A DNA stretch of 64,000 nucleotides from Tubulanus polymorphus. Its lineage: Eukaryota; Nemertea; Palaeonemertea; Tubulaniformes; Tubulanidae. Shown in pieces: positions 13,120 to 24,669 of the stretch (positions are counted from its first letter, which is position 1; each line of letters starts with the position of its first letter). The translations under genes were made by a program, and so were the position numbers. Under the pieces are notes generated by a model. That model did no database searches. It was not told the DNA's origin and worked only from the letters and a program-made list of their open reading frames with translations. The stretch is from NCBI RefSeq assembly GCF_964204645.1, contig NC_134032.1, positions 15,615,775 to 15,679,774 on the forward strand, read 5' to 3'.

Positions 13120-13915
13120 ATATGTTTTTCAAATGTGTCTTCACACAAATTAGAGCTTTAAGAAGTTCTTTCAAATCCGCCTTGAGTCAAAGTGGATTTA
13201 ACTGCAACTCGGGTCAAATGGTGAACTTTGGTAAGTTCTTTCAAATACGTCTTATGATGAACAAAGAACTTTGAGAAGTTCTTTCAAATACGGCTCTAGT
13301 TGAAGTAGATTAAACTATGGTTTGAGTCATATCAAAAACTTCATACAAATATGTCTTATGACAAAAAACTTTGAGAAGTTCAGAAAAATATGTCTAATGA
13401 CAAACAAAGAACTTTGAGAAGTTTTTTCAAATCAGACTTGAGTCGAAGTAGATTTAAATGCAACGCGAATCAAATAATGAACTTAAGGAAGTTCATACAC
13501 ATACGTCTTATGACAAACAAAGAACTTTGAGAAGTTCTTTCATATCTGACTTTAGTCGAAGTAGATTTAAATGCGGCGCGAGTCAAATAATGAACTTAAG
13601 GAAGTTCATACACATACGTCTTATGACAAACAAAGAACTTTGAGAAGTTCTTTCATAACTGACTTTAGTCGAAGTAGATTTAAATGCGACGCATTCAAAT
13701 GCGATGCATTCAAATAATGAACTTAAGGAAGTTCATTCAACTCTATAATATGGCAACCTTCGGAAGTTCTTTCAAATCCAACTGCAGATCGACTTAAGTA
13801 ATAAACTTTGAGAAGTTCATTCAAGTATGTTGTGCGCGGCTCGAGTCAAATAAAGAACTTTGAGGTGTTCATCTTTTAAGAATTTCTTCCAAATGCATCA
13901 ATCAACGAACTAAGA
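13120..13915. repeat. irregular AAGTTC repeats
   Basis: Degenerate units built around the small palindrome GAACTTTGAGAAGTTC with spacers such as TACGTCTTATGACAAACAA. The same type of sequence reappears at 16400-16515. Confidence 0.75.
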
Positions 13916-14277
13916 ACTTATGCGAGAGTCAAATTTTGACTAAGTTCTTTCCAAATGTAGTCCGAGACAAATTTCTCCCAAGATTTTCAAACACTTGGTT
14001 AAATGACTTTTTTCCCTATATGTATGGCTTCAATTAAATGATCCAATAATTTATTTGTGATCAAATATTTCATCTTATATCATATCATCCTCAGGTGGAA
14101 TAACTGTTGCAAGGTTCCCAAAATCTCATCTACATCTAGATTTTTCAATAAGCAATAACATTTCAATCTACCTGAGAACTCATCTGGAAGTGGCTGACAT
14201 ATGCCAGAAAACACTTCTTAATCTGATAAACACAGCAAGTTAAGCAAAAACATACATGGCTTCCAATAAACTTTTGA
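13916..14277. other. no gene seen
   Basis: AT-rich spacer between two repeat arrays, without a supported ORF. Confidence 0.5.
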
Positions 14278-14675
14278 GTTTCAGATAAGTTTCAGATTCA
14301 AGAGATCGATGTTTAAGTTTCAGATTCAACAGCTCGATGTTTGAGTTTCAGATTCAACAGATCGATGTTTAAGTTTCAGATTCAACAGCTCGATGTTTGA
14401 GTTTCAGATTCAACAGATCGATGTTTAAGTTTCAGATTCAACAGATCGATGTTTAAGTTTCAGATTCAACAGATCGATGTTTAAGTTTCAGATTCAACAG
14501 CTCGATGTTTAAGTTTCAGATTCAACAGATCGATGTTTAAGTTTCAGATTCAACAGATCGATGTTTAAGTTTCAGATTTAACAGATCGATGTTTAAGTTT
14601 CAGATTCAACAGATCGATGTTTAAGTTTCAGATTCAACAGCTCGATGTTTAAGTTTCAGATTCAACAGCTCGATT
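14278..14675. repeat. 28-bp satellite, about 14 copies
   Basis: Unit GTTTCAGATTCAACAGATCG plus ATGTTTAA. Two subtypes (AGATCGATG and AGCTCGATG) alternate. It is related to the 28-bp array at 16548. Confidence 0.93.
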
Positions 14676-15184
14676 CAAAACTGATGTTTAATTAATTTTC
14701 AATTTTCAAACAGATGCCAGAATTAATTGATAAAGATGCAGAAGTGGTGAAGTGTGAATGGTGTAGTGCAGGTGCAAGTCGGCGCCTTGTGCAATAAATG
14801 TGCAAAGTGAAGATGTGCATGAATCAACTTTCTTCTGGCATCTTTCCAACAGCAGTATCTACCAAATTATAGATCACCTAATCAATAGTAAGAGGATGAG
14901 CAATTTTCAAGATGAGAGTCTCTAGTGAGACCGAGCGTCTTTCAAGATTTTTTGATTTTTTAAATTGCTTTTAAACTCTTGAAATTCATAATTAGTAATA
15001 ATCTCTTTATATCAAGGTAACGATAATGAATCCTAACTTTCCTTGCAACAGTTATATTCCTAGAATAATTGAATTGAATTTGATGTATATACCAATAGAT
15101 ATGCAATTGATTCAAGGTGGAAACAATTGATCTCGTTTAACACCAATGGGGTGTAGGTTTTCACCAGCTAAAAGCTGTTTTGTA
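14676..15184. other. no gene seen
   Basis: Unique AT-rich sequence. Nothing coding or structural is supported. Confidence 0.45.
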
Positions 15185-15300
15185 GCAGCATTTGAGAGTT
15201 GATATTTGGCAGTCTCGTAGCAGCATTTTGAGAGTTGATATTTGGCAGTCTCGTAGCAGCATTTTGAGAGTTGATATTTGGCAGTCTCTGAGCAGCATTA
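15185..15300. repeat. 36-bp tandem repeat, about 3 copies
   Basis: Unit begins AGCAGCATTTTGAGAGTTGA and ends GGCAGTCTCGT. Confidence 0.9.
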
Positions 15301-15506
15301 ACAAAACCGACCCTGCGCCACATGGTTATTCTTTGTTATATGTGAGATGTATTTCGATAGTTGCGATTACACACGACGATCTGCGTAAATATAAAACTGA
15401 AACGACAAAGAAAATGACAAATGAATAACAATGTCGAAGTAAATTCATTTAATCGTTATAACAAATATGTAAAATAAGCAATTTCATACAGTAACAGCAT
15501 AATTAC

Positions 15507-16290
15507 CTGATTTGCATTGATTTGATCCGATGAGGAGCTGTTTATGGAGCTGTTGAGTGACGAGGAGCTGTTGAGTGATGAGGAGCTGTTGTGTGACGAG
15601 GAGCTGTTGTGTGACGAGGAGCTGTTGATTTTCGATGCGGAGCTGTTGTGTGACGAGAAGCTGTTGATTTTCGATGAGGAGCTGTTGAGTGACGAGCTGT
15701 TGATTTCCGATGAGGAGCTGTTGATTTTCGATGCGGAGCTGTTGTGTGACGAGAAGCTGTTGATTTTCGATGAGGAGCTGTTGAGTGACGAGCTGTTGAT
15801 TTCCGATGAGGAGCTGTTGATTTTCGATGCGGAGCTGTTGTGTGACGAGGAGCTGTTGATTTCCGATGAGGAGCTGTTGTGTGACGAGAAGCTGTTGATT
15901 TTCGATGAGGAGCTGCTGATTTTCGATGCGGAGCTGTTGTGTGACGAGGAGCTGTTGATTTCCGATGAGGAGTTGTTGTGTGACGAGAAGCTGTTGATTT
16001 TCGATGAGGAGCTGCTGATTTTCGATGCGGAGCTGTTGTGTGACGAGGAGCTGTTGATTTCCGATGAGGAGCTGTTGTGCGACGAAGAGCTGTTGATTTC
16101 CGATGAGGAGCTGTTGATTTTCGATGAGGAACTGTTGATTTCCGATGAGGAGCTGTAGTGTGACGAGGAGCTGTTGATTTTCGATGAGGAACTGTTGATT
16201 TCCGATGAGGAGCTGTAGTGTGACGAGGAGCTGTTGTGTGACGAGGAGCTGTTGATTTCTGATGAGGAGCTGTTGTAGAGTTCTTCAAAA
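15507..16290 (-). CDS. Asn/Ser-rich minisatellite, possible exon
   Basis: On the minus strand the array encodes runs of four serines separated by Asn, Ile-Asn or His-Asn (units such as NSSSSEINSSSSHN) and ends DQINANQ at an ATCAG|GTAATTATG donor. An ATG near 16302 (MYVFEELYNSSSS) could be a start, but an acceptor-like TTTTTGAAG is also close. Because the 15- and 18-bp units are multiples of three, two other frames are open as well: one Ala-Pro-His-Arg-Lys-Ser-Thr rich, one Leu-Leu-Asp-Glu-Glu rich on the plus strand. The donor site and its repetition upstream favour the serine frame, but coding is unproven. Confidence 0.35.
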
Positions 16291-16384
16291 ACATACATAA
16301 CGGGCGACCAATATGTGACCAAAGTTCAATTTTTATTAATCATTATTTATCAATTATTTTATATTTCAATTTTGCAGTGCGTTA

Positions 16385-16515
16385 TAATCTTGCCAACTGC
16401 ATCTTACGACTGTTTGAGAACTTTAACAAGTTCTTTCAATAGCATTTTATGACAGATTGAGAACTTTAACAAGTACTTGCAATTGCATCTTATGATGGAT
16501 TGAGAACTTTAACTA
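16385..16515. repeat. short AAGTTC repeat block
   Basis: Three units with GAGAACTTTAACAAGTTCTT and TTATGA(C/T)(A/G)GATT, related to 13120-13915. Confidence 0.65.
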
Positions 16516-16547
16516 CTTTTCATTTTTTCTTTTTTTTTAAGATTCAA

Positions 16548-16958
16548 TACCTCGATTTTTCAGTTCGAGATTCAATACCTCGATTTTTCAGTTCGAGATT
16601 CAATACCTCGATGTTTTAGTTCGAGATTCAATACCTCGATGTTTTAGTTCGAGATTCAATACCTCGATGTTTCAGTTCGAGATTCAATACCTCGATGTTT
16701 CAGTTCGAGATTCAATACCTCGATGTTTCAGTTTGAGATTCAATACCGCGATGTTTCAGTTCGAGATTCAATACCTCGATATTTCAGTTCGAGATTCAAT
16801 ACCTCGATGTTTCAGTTCGAGATTCAATACCTCGATATTTCAGTTTGAGATTCAATACCTCGATGTTTCAGTTCAAGATTCAATACCTCGATATTTCAGT
16901 TCGAGATTCAATACCTCGATGTTTCAGTTCAAGATTCAATACCTCAATGTTTCAGTCG
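16548..16958. repeat. 28-bp satellite, about 15 copies
   Basis: Unit CGAGATTCAATACCTCGATG plus TTTCAGTT. It is alignable with the 28-bp array at 14278 (shared AGATTCAA, TCGATGTTT and CAG). A short interior palindrome CGAG...CTCG is kept in most units. Confidence 0.93.
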
Positions 16959-17350
16959 CACCCGCAAATAAATAAATTGGATGATAGATTTTATAATTTT
17001 TTTTTTCATTTTTGATTTTAAATTTTTTTGATGAATGACATGAATGGGTGCGATAGGAATCGCACCCGCAAATAAATTGGATGAAATGAGATGAGATTTT
17101 TTAAGATTTTATAATTTTTTTTTCATTTTTGATTTTTTAGATTTTTTTGATGAATGACATGAATGGGTGCGATAGGGATCGCACCCGCAAATAAATAAAT
17201 TGGATGAAATGAGATGAGATTTTTTAAGATTTTATTATTTTTTTTTTATTTTTGATTTTTTAGATTTTTTTGATGAATGACATGAATGGGTGCGATAGGG
17301 ATCGCACCCGCAAATAAATTGGATGAAATGAGATGAGATTTTTAATTTTT
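16959..17350. repeat. ~125-bp tandem repeat, about 3 copies
   Basis: Units contain GAATGGGTGCGATAGG(A/G)ATC, then CGCACCCGCAAATAAA, then TTGGATGAAATGAGATGAGA, followed by a T-rich half. GGGTGCGAT...ATCGCACCC forms a small hairpin. Confidence 0.88.
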
Positions 17351-17757
17351 TTTTAAAATGTAAAGTTAAATAAACCACCCCTGGGGTACACCGGCTAGGA
17401 AAGCAAGCGCCACCATACGGACGATGAGCTAAAAAAGGCAATCAAGGAGGAACCCTAAACTAACCCCAACCCCACCACCATCCCCCCGGCTTTGTACTGG
17501 TACAATTCCGGATTTAAGAAAATAAAAATCAAAAATAACATATACCACACTGAATAACACAACAACAAAGAAAATAAGCATGAGTCAACGCCCAGTATGC
17601 TGGGCGGGAAACATAAACAGAAGGAACCAGGCCCAATTCCCGGCCACCTTCATACTGGACGTTGACTCGAAAACGTCCTTTTTGGTTACCAAAAGAAAAT
17701 TTAAAATGAGGGCAGTTTAAAGTCATACCCAGGACAAATTTTAAAAGCGAAGTCGAA
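17351..17757. repeat. MITE-like remnant and unique sequence
   Basis: Bases 17583-17690 share the CCCAGTATGCTGGGCGGGAA palindrome and the following 60 bases with the interior of the TTAA element at 17762, so this is a partial copy. A block GGGCAGTTTAAAGTC(A/G)TACC occurs at 17710, 18013 and (slightly changed) 18412. Confidence 0.5.
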
Positions 17758-17983
17758 TTAACCCTTTAAAGCCCAGACACTCTAGGAAACTTATCAAAGG
17801 AGAGTGTGTGATGGCACCTTTCCCATCACCTGCCTTTGATAAGCTCCCAGAGCGAGCACCTTTAGGAGCCAACGCCCAGTATGCTGGGCGGGAAACAGAA
17901 ACGGGAAGGAAACAGGCCCAATTCCCGACCACCTTCATACTGGACGTTGAGTCAAAAAGGTGCTTTGGGCTTTAAAGAGTTAA
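17758..17983. mobile_element. piggyBac-like MITE with TTAA flanks
   Basis: TTAA (17758-17761) then CCCTTTAAAGCCCA at the left end; TGGGCTTTAAAGAG then TTAA (17980-17983) at the right. The termini are inverted repeats with one mismatch and the flanking TTAA fits the piggyBac target rule. The body is about 218 bp and has no ORF. No transposase is visible in the window. Confidence 0.6.
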
Positions 17984-18062
17984 ATCGACACGCCTTTAAA
18001 ATGAGTTAAAATCAGGGCAGTTTAAAGTCGTACCCAGGACGAATTCACCAGCCAAATCAAAC

Positions 18063-18410
18063 CCATACAACAATGTACAGTTACAACAATGTACAGCTAC
18101 AACAATGTACAGTTAAAACTATGTACAGTTAAAACTATATACAATTGTGAAACTATGTACTGTTAAGACTATGTACAATTATAACTATGTACAATTATAA
18201 CTATGTACAGTTAAAACTATGTACTATTAAAACTATATATAGTTAAAACTATGTACAGTTAAAACTATATACAATTGAAACTATGTACAGTTAAGACTAT
18301 ATACTGTACAGTTAAGACTATATACAATTAAAACTATGTACAATTAAACCTATGTACAATTAAACCTATGTACAGTTAAAACTATGTACAATTAAAACTA
18401 TGTACAAGTC
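18063..18410. repeat. 16-bp satellite, diverged
   Basis: Units of the form ACAGTTAAAACTATGT with frequent substitutions. The same family is at 20685. Confidence 0.85.
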
Positions 18411-18860
18411 AGGGCAGTTTAACGTCATACCCCAGGACAAATTCATCCGTAGAACTGGTCCCAGAGTCAAACCCAAACAACTGTGTGATTGGATCCAGAC
18501 TCAAATCGAAACCAGAGAGAGTTAGTCACAACCAGAAAACTGTGAAACTGAATCCCGACACGGCAGCCAGTAACAACAGAACCATCGCGTCCTGTAAGCT
18601 ACAAACTAATAAAAGTTTCCAATAAAAAATCACTCAAGTCGGTTAAAAGTTTACTCCAGACTAGATAAGCCTTCGAGATAGAAAGTGAAGACCAACTCAG
18701 AATTCATATCTGAGTTCAAAGAATGCCTCAAACAAATGCGATCAATTGATCTAACAAAAAGCCAGGGTTATACCATAGTTAACATAGACAGTAATATCAC
18801 CTCACCCATGTGCAGGATGATATCTGTCCACCTGTACAGTGTTCACCTGTACAGTGTTCT
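18411..18860. other. no gene seen
   Basis: Unique sequence between satellites. A 60-codon ORF at 18685-18867 runs into the next array and shows no family features. Confidence 0.4.
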
Positions 18861-19809
18861 ACAGTAATACCGGTCCGAACTAACAACTACGTTCAATCAT
18901 CTAGTAATACCGGTCCGAACTAACTACCACGTTCAATCATCTAGTAATACCGGTCCGAACTAACTACCACGTTCAATCATCTAGTAATACCGGTCCGAAC
19001 TAACTACTACGTTCAATCATCTAGTAATACCGGTCCGAACTAACTACCACGTTCAATCATCTAGTAATACCGGTCCGAACTAACTACCACGTTCAATCAT
19101 CCAGTTATACCGGTCCTAACTTACTACCACGTTTAATCATCTAGTAATACCGGTCTGAACTAACTACCACGTTCAATCATCTAGTAATACCGGTACGAAC
19201 TTACTACCACGTTCAATCATCTAGTAATACCGGTCCTAACTAACTACCACGTTCAATCATCTAGTAATACCGGTCCGAACTAACTACCACGTTCAATCAT
19301 CTAGTAATACCGGTACGAACTAACTACCACGTTCAATCATCTAGTAATACCGGTACGAACTAACTACCACGTTCAATCATCTAGTAATACCGGTACGAAC
19401 TTACTACCACGTTCAATCATCTAGTAATACCGGTCCGAACTAACTACCACGTTCAATCATCTAGTAATACCGGTCCGAACTAACTACCACGTTCAATCAT
19501 CTAGTAATACCGGTACGAACTAACTACCACGTTCAATCATCTAGTAATACCGGTCCGAACTAACTACCACGTTCAATCATCTAGTAATACCGGTCCGAAC
19601 TAACTACTACGTTCAATCATCTAGTAATACCGGTACGAACTAACTACCAGTAATACCGGTACGAACTAACTACTACGTTAAATCATCTAGTAATACCGGT
19701 CCGAACTAACTACCACGTTCAATCATCTAGTAATACCGGTACGAACCAACTACTACGTTCAATCATCTAGTAATACCGGTCCGAACTAACTACCACGTTC
19801 AATCATCTA
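18861..19809. repeat. 40-bp satellite, about 24 copies
   Basis: Unit starts CTAGTAATACCGGTCCGAAC and ends CACGTTCAATCAT. Subtypes with CGGTAC or CGGTCT are mixed through the array. One unit near 19645 is truncated. Confidence 0.95.
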
Positions 19810-20004
19810 TCAGCCATAGAAATACAACCAGACGAGCGGGTTAAACAAGCAGGCTTAACGAACAGCCTTCACGAGTGGGCTTAATGAGTGAGCATAACCA
19901 GCCAGCTTAATGAACGGGCTTAACGAGCGGGCTTAATGAGCTAGCTTAACAAGTGAGCTCAACCAGCCGGCTTAACGAACGGGTATCACGAGCGGGCCAA
20001 ATGA
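19810..20004. repeat. short GAGCGGGCTTAA-type repeats
   Basis: Several units of about 20-24 bp with (A/G)(C/A)GAGC(G/T)GGCTTAA between 19832 and 20003. Confidence 0.55.
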
Positions 20005-20600
<596 letters not shown>

Positions 20601-20684
20601 TATGTATATATATACATATATATGTTCTTCAAGATGGTCGCCATAGACACAAAGTGGAGGGAGAATTAAAAAGAACCTATATAC

Positions 20685-21452
20685 ACTATACAACTAAAAC
20701 TATATACAGTTGAAACTATATACAACTAAAATTATATACAACTAAAACTATATACAATTGAAACTATATACAACTAAAACTATATACAACTAAAACTATA
20801 TACAATTGAAACTATATACAACTAAAACTATATACAACTAAAACTATATACAGTTGAAACTATATACAACTAAAACTATATACAGTTGAAACCATATACA
20901 ACTAAAACTATGTACAGTTGAAACTATATACAACTAAAACTATGTACAGTTGAAACTATATACAACTAAAACTATATACAGTTAAAACTATATACAACTA
21001 AAACTATATACAGTTGAAACTATATACAACTAAAACTATATACAGTTGAAACTATATACAGTTGAAACTATATACAGTTAAAACTATATACAATATAAAC
21101 TATATACAACTAAAACTATATACAACTAAAACTATATACAACTAAAACTATATACAACTAAAACTATATACAACTAAAACTATATACAACTAAAACTATA
21201 TACAGTTAAAACTATATACAGTTGAAACTATATACAGTGAAAACTATATACAACTAAAACTATATACAGTTGAAACTATATACAATTAAAACTATATACA
21301 GTTAAAACTATATACAGTTGAAACTATATACAGTGAAAACTATATACAATTAAAACTATATACAATTGAAACTATATACAATTAAAACTATGTACAGTTA
21401 AAACTATATACAATTAAAACTATGTACAGTTAAAACTATATACAATCAAAAC
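20685..21452. repeat. 16-bp satellite, about 48 copies
   Basis: Unit TTGAAACTATATACAA with variants ACTAAAACTATATACA and GTTAAAACTATATACA. It belongs to the same family as 18063-18410; the 40-bp satellite lies between the two blocks. Confidence 0.95.
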
Positions 21453-21476
21453 TAAATACAAGTACATCTAAGTACA

Positions 21477-21925
21477 ATTAAACGCACCGAACTGTGGAAC
21501 TGAGTCCAGGTGTAATTAAACACACCGAACTGTGGAACTGAGTCCCGGTACAATTAAACACAGCGAACTGTGGAACTGAGTCCAGGTGTAATTAAACGCA
21601 CCGAACTGTGGAACTGAGTCCAGGTGTAATTAAACGCACCGAACTGTGGAACTGAGTCCAGGTATAATAAAACGCACCGAACTGTGGAACTGGATCCAGG
21701 TGTAATTAAACGCACCGAACTGTGGAACTGAGTCCAGGTGTAATTAAACATACCTAACTGTGGAACTGGATCCAGGTGTAATTAAACGCACCGAACTGTT
21801 GAACTGAGTCCAGGTGTAATTAAACGCACCGAACTGTGGAACTGAGTCCAGGTGTAATTAAACGCACCGAACTGTGGATCTGAGTCCAGGTGTAATTAAA
21901 CGCACCGAACTGTGGAACTGGGTTC
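21477..21925. repeat. 38-bp satellite, about 12 copies
   Basis: Unit ACGCACCGAACTGTGGAACT plus GAGTCCAGGTGTAATTAA. Diverged half-units continue to about 22050. Confidence 0.93.
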
Positions 21926-22480
21926 AGCATCTACCTAAACCCAGTGCTAAATCAAATCCACACAACTGTGGAATTGGATGCAGAATCGGATTTAATCCAC
22001 ACAACTGTGGAACTGTGTCCAGCATATAATTATACCAAAACGACTGTGGATCAGAGATAAAATGCCGATTCACCGATGAAAATATCTGGATTAAAAACTG
22101 TAGACTGTATATCTGCAACAGAGTCCAGAATGCCGACTTCATACGATGCGGCTGCGGTCGATTCATTTAAGACCGCTACTGTGCAAAGTGCCCGTTCACA
22201 CCAAGTGACGTAGTCGTCCGCGCGTTGATTCACGCTGTATGATATCGATAAAATCTCGTATAAAATCTCATATTCTATCATCATCCCACAAATATAACGT
22301 CATAGTTGCTGGATCTATTTTTGCAGCATATTTGACCTTATTTATCGATCTTTCGTTGAGTCAATCATCCGTTCGCGGTTACTATACACAACGCGATAGT
22401 AAAAGCTCTCTCACTACTCGAGAGCTAAAAAAGGAAACTGTTGTGTGTTATTCATTTGGGTATATGTTATAATTGATTTT
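21926..22480. other. no gene seen; flank of the terminal exon
   Basis: Diverged tail of the 38-bp satellite and then unique sequence. This should contain the 3' UTR of the minus-strand gene, but I find no canonical AATAAA on the minus strand close to its stop codon. Confidence 0.35.
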
Positions 22481-22481
22481 T

Positions 22482-22553
22482 TTTCAGTGAAGGCATATTA
22501 GGTGCACATGAACGTCTCATGCGTTCAAGGCACCTAATATCCCTTCACTGAAA
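22482..22553. repeat. hairpin spanning the stop codon of the micro-exon gene
   Basis: Two 33-nt arms (22482-22514 and 22521-22553) are inverted copies with about four mismatches, around a 6-base loop TCTCAT. The right arm contains the last codons and the TAG of the terminal exon; the left arm is its mirror image downstream in the 3' UTR. It could act as an RNA structure or mark an inverted duplication. Confidence 0.75.
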
Positions 22554-22926
22554 GAATATTTTTCAAATCAGTCAACAAATCCGGAATTGTCCCAGAACGC
22601 AGCCGCTCCTCCCACATTCCATCCGTATGCCGGGCCACCACCTCTACCTCTCGGGCCACTCGATCACTCGCCAGCTTTTTGGCGAGTGACCGAGTGACCG
22701 CCCGAGATACGGATGGAGGAGCAGGAGGAGCAGGACCCGCACCATCCCCAGCCCCACCACCATCCCTCCTCGGCCTCTTCCTATTTATTCTTACCCCTTC
22801 CTCCTGATTGCCTTGATCAGCCACATCATCCGCAGGGGCAACTCTTGCCTCCCCTCCCTGAGGAGCCACGACCACCGGAACTTTTCTTTTTCGTTTTGCT
22901 TTTGTTTTTTTAGGTGGCGGTCGTGT
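22534..22926 (-). CDS. terminal exon, basic disordered C-terminus
   Basis: Starts after TTTTTCTCTTTACAG in phase 0 and ends at TAG, giving 130 residues. It opens TRPPPKKTKAKRKRK, has a second basic cluster NRKRPRRDGGG, then a Gly/Ala/Pro stretch. The end is helix-like (VTRSLAKKLASDRVAREVEV, later TIPDLLTDLKNIL). The two basic clusters look like nuclear localisation signals, so a nuclear role is inferred. The previous exon ends exactly on a codon, matching phase 0 here. GC content is much higher than in the flanks, as expected for real coding sequence. Confidence 0.7.
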   Translation of the reverse strand, partial: TRPPPKKTKAKRKRKVPVVVAPQGGEARVAPADDVADQGNQEEGVRINRKRPRRDGGGAGDGAGPAPPAPPSVSRAVTRSLAKKLASDRVAREVEVVARHTDGMWEERLRSGTIPDLLTDLKNILSVKGY

Positions 22927-23708
22927 CTGTAAAGAGAAAAAATGAAAAAATTTGTTTAGTATAAAATTAAACACGAGTATAAAAAATCAGAATGAGAAAA
23001 CCAGCGATTCAACAAATAAAACACTTATACGTAGTTAGTATAGCGTGTCACAAGGTGGCGTTTAGGTATAGCTACGAGTGACACTCATAGAAATGGTTAC
23101 TTTCTACAGATTTGTAAAGCCATAGGCGTTCTTGTCACTTTTGGAAAAAGTACGCTTAGATTGATGAAAAAGTGATCGTGACAGCAACTGGCACTTCTGG
23201 GACCACTTGATCACAAGGTTTTCTGAGGACACTGGGAGTTTTTGGAGATTCGAAATGGCTGCCGTTTGACGAGATAAAACTCATCTTACATACAATTAAT
23301 GGTTATTAGGGGCGGCTCAATGCTTGGCTGTGTTGTCACGTGATATAAATATCAGTGCACCGGCCAATTTTTCTTATGTTACACGAGCCAATTCTTCGTT
23401 GAACAAGATTTCAACAGTTACTCAGCTCGTTTCAGCTCGTTGTTGAGTTTCCTGACGAGTTCAAACAAAATCGGGAAAATACTCGATATGAAAAATTTTA
23501 CCCAGATCGAAAGGGTTTTACAGGGAAATCTATAATTCCATTAATAGGTTTTTGTTAAATTTGTTGCTAACTAGACGTATAGGATTATAGAATATTTACT
23601 GAACAACTGAATTCTGAGTTGACTGATAACTGTGCAGACTCAAAACATTGAATTCAATTCATCTTTCAAACTCAAATAGAATAAGACAAAACAAATAAAG
23701 ATTCTTAC
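22927..23708 (-). other. intron of the micro-exon gene
   Basis: Bounded by GAG|GTAAGAATC (23708) and the acceptor at 22927. It holds no repeat array or ORF that I can support. Confidence 0.6.
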
Positions 23709-23941
23709 CTCCGCCAGATCTCCTTCAGACAGCCGTCCCCGGACTCTTTCCGACCATCTTTTGGCACCCGGGGGCGGCTGTCTGACAGGCCGCTGCTGAG
23801 GCGAATTTCCCTGAGGTTGTGGGGGAGGGGCAGCAGCGGGCGACAAAGGATTCACCGGTGGTGGGATCCTATCGGGAACCAAGTTTCGTTTCAATTCCTC
23901 GATCAGGTCCCTGTGTGGCGCCTCGTTGATAATATCGATTA
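23709..23941 (-). CDS. internal exon, helical segment and Pro-rich linker
   Basis: Lies between CTATTTCTATTTTACAG and GGCGGAG|GTAAGAA, 233 nt, entry phase 1 and exit phase 0. It encodes IDIINEAPHRDLIEELKRNL, then a proline/glutamine-rich stretch (PPPVNPLSPAAAPPPQPQ), then RWSERVRGRLSEGDLAE. The first 20 residues resemble in pattern the preceding exon (hydrophobic positions, then an Arg and a Leu-rich end), which suggests a repeated helical unit; this is my inference. Confidence 0.72.
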
Positions 23942-24369
23942 CTGTAAAATAGAAATAGAGAAATACATTAAACACAAAAATATACAAAGGCTTCGACGCT
24001 GCCGCTATGAATATTATCCCAACAGGGGGCGCTTGAGCCTATCTTAGTTTAATTAATGTAACCGTGTTGGCCCGGCAACTGATTGAACTGTTAAGTGTTT
24101 TTGGAATGGCCAGGAAAAAATAAGGGATAGCAATTTAACACGTTCGCTGCACCTAGCATTTACAGTCCGGTCGCCATTGCTGACGCTAGTTTTTGGCACG
24201 CTGCCAGCACTATTTATACACAGATCTTTTTTAGTATAGAAAAAAAGACGTATGATGTGATAACTCATCACTGGCAATGGTGAAGAGATTCTCTCTCATT
24301 TTTCCTGTCCCCATTGACAGTGAAAATTGTGAATAATCAAATAGAAATCTAAAAGAAATATAGCTGCAA
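23942..24369. other. intronic sequence, no gene seen
   Basis: AT-rich intron sequence just upstream of the 23709-23941 exon. The 24053-24277 ORF has no recognisable features. Confidence 0.45.
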
Positions 24370-24399
24370 AGCAGCGATAACGGGTTTTCTGCACAGTCT

Positions 24400-24665
24400 T
24401 ATAATCCTGTTCAACGGTGGATTTCGACAAAGCATTTGATAAGGCACAACATCAGGCATTACTAACTAAACAGGCTATTAGGAAACGGTATCAATGATAG
24501 GTCGCCCAAATGGCTCAGCAGTTATCGAAAACTTGTAGCCGAAATCAACGGAACGCCTCATTTTGGAATAAGTCGGTCTAAGTAGTGGAGTCACGCAAGG
24601 TAGTATCCTAAGTCGTCTTCTGTTTAATGTCCTGACAAATGACATACACAGTAATCCAAAATATA
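24400..24665 (+). pseudogene. LINE reverse-transcriptase relic
   Basis: Conceptual translation in shifting frames gives DFDKAFDKAQHQALLTKQA, then a WLSSYRK...NGTP piece, then SSGVTQGSILSRLLFNVL and TNDIH. These correspond to the conserved RT blocks usually written (D)xSKAFD, W..SYL..R and GVPQGS(I/V)LGPLLFxxxINDI. Frameshifts separate the blocks and no flanking ORF remains. It lies inside an intron of the minus-strand gene, in the opposite orientation. Confidence 0.75.
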
Positions 24666-24669
24666 CCAG

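Noticed and set aside
15542-16294. APHRKST and ELLSDEELL frames of the Asn/Ser minisatellite
   Set aside because: Open only because the units are multiples of three. The serine frame has the better support from the donor site.
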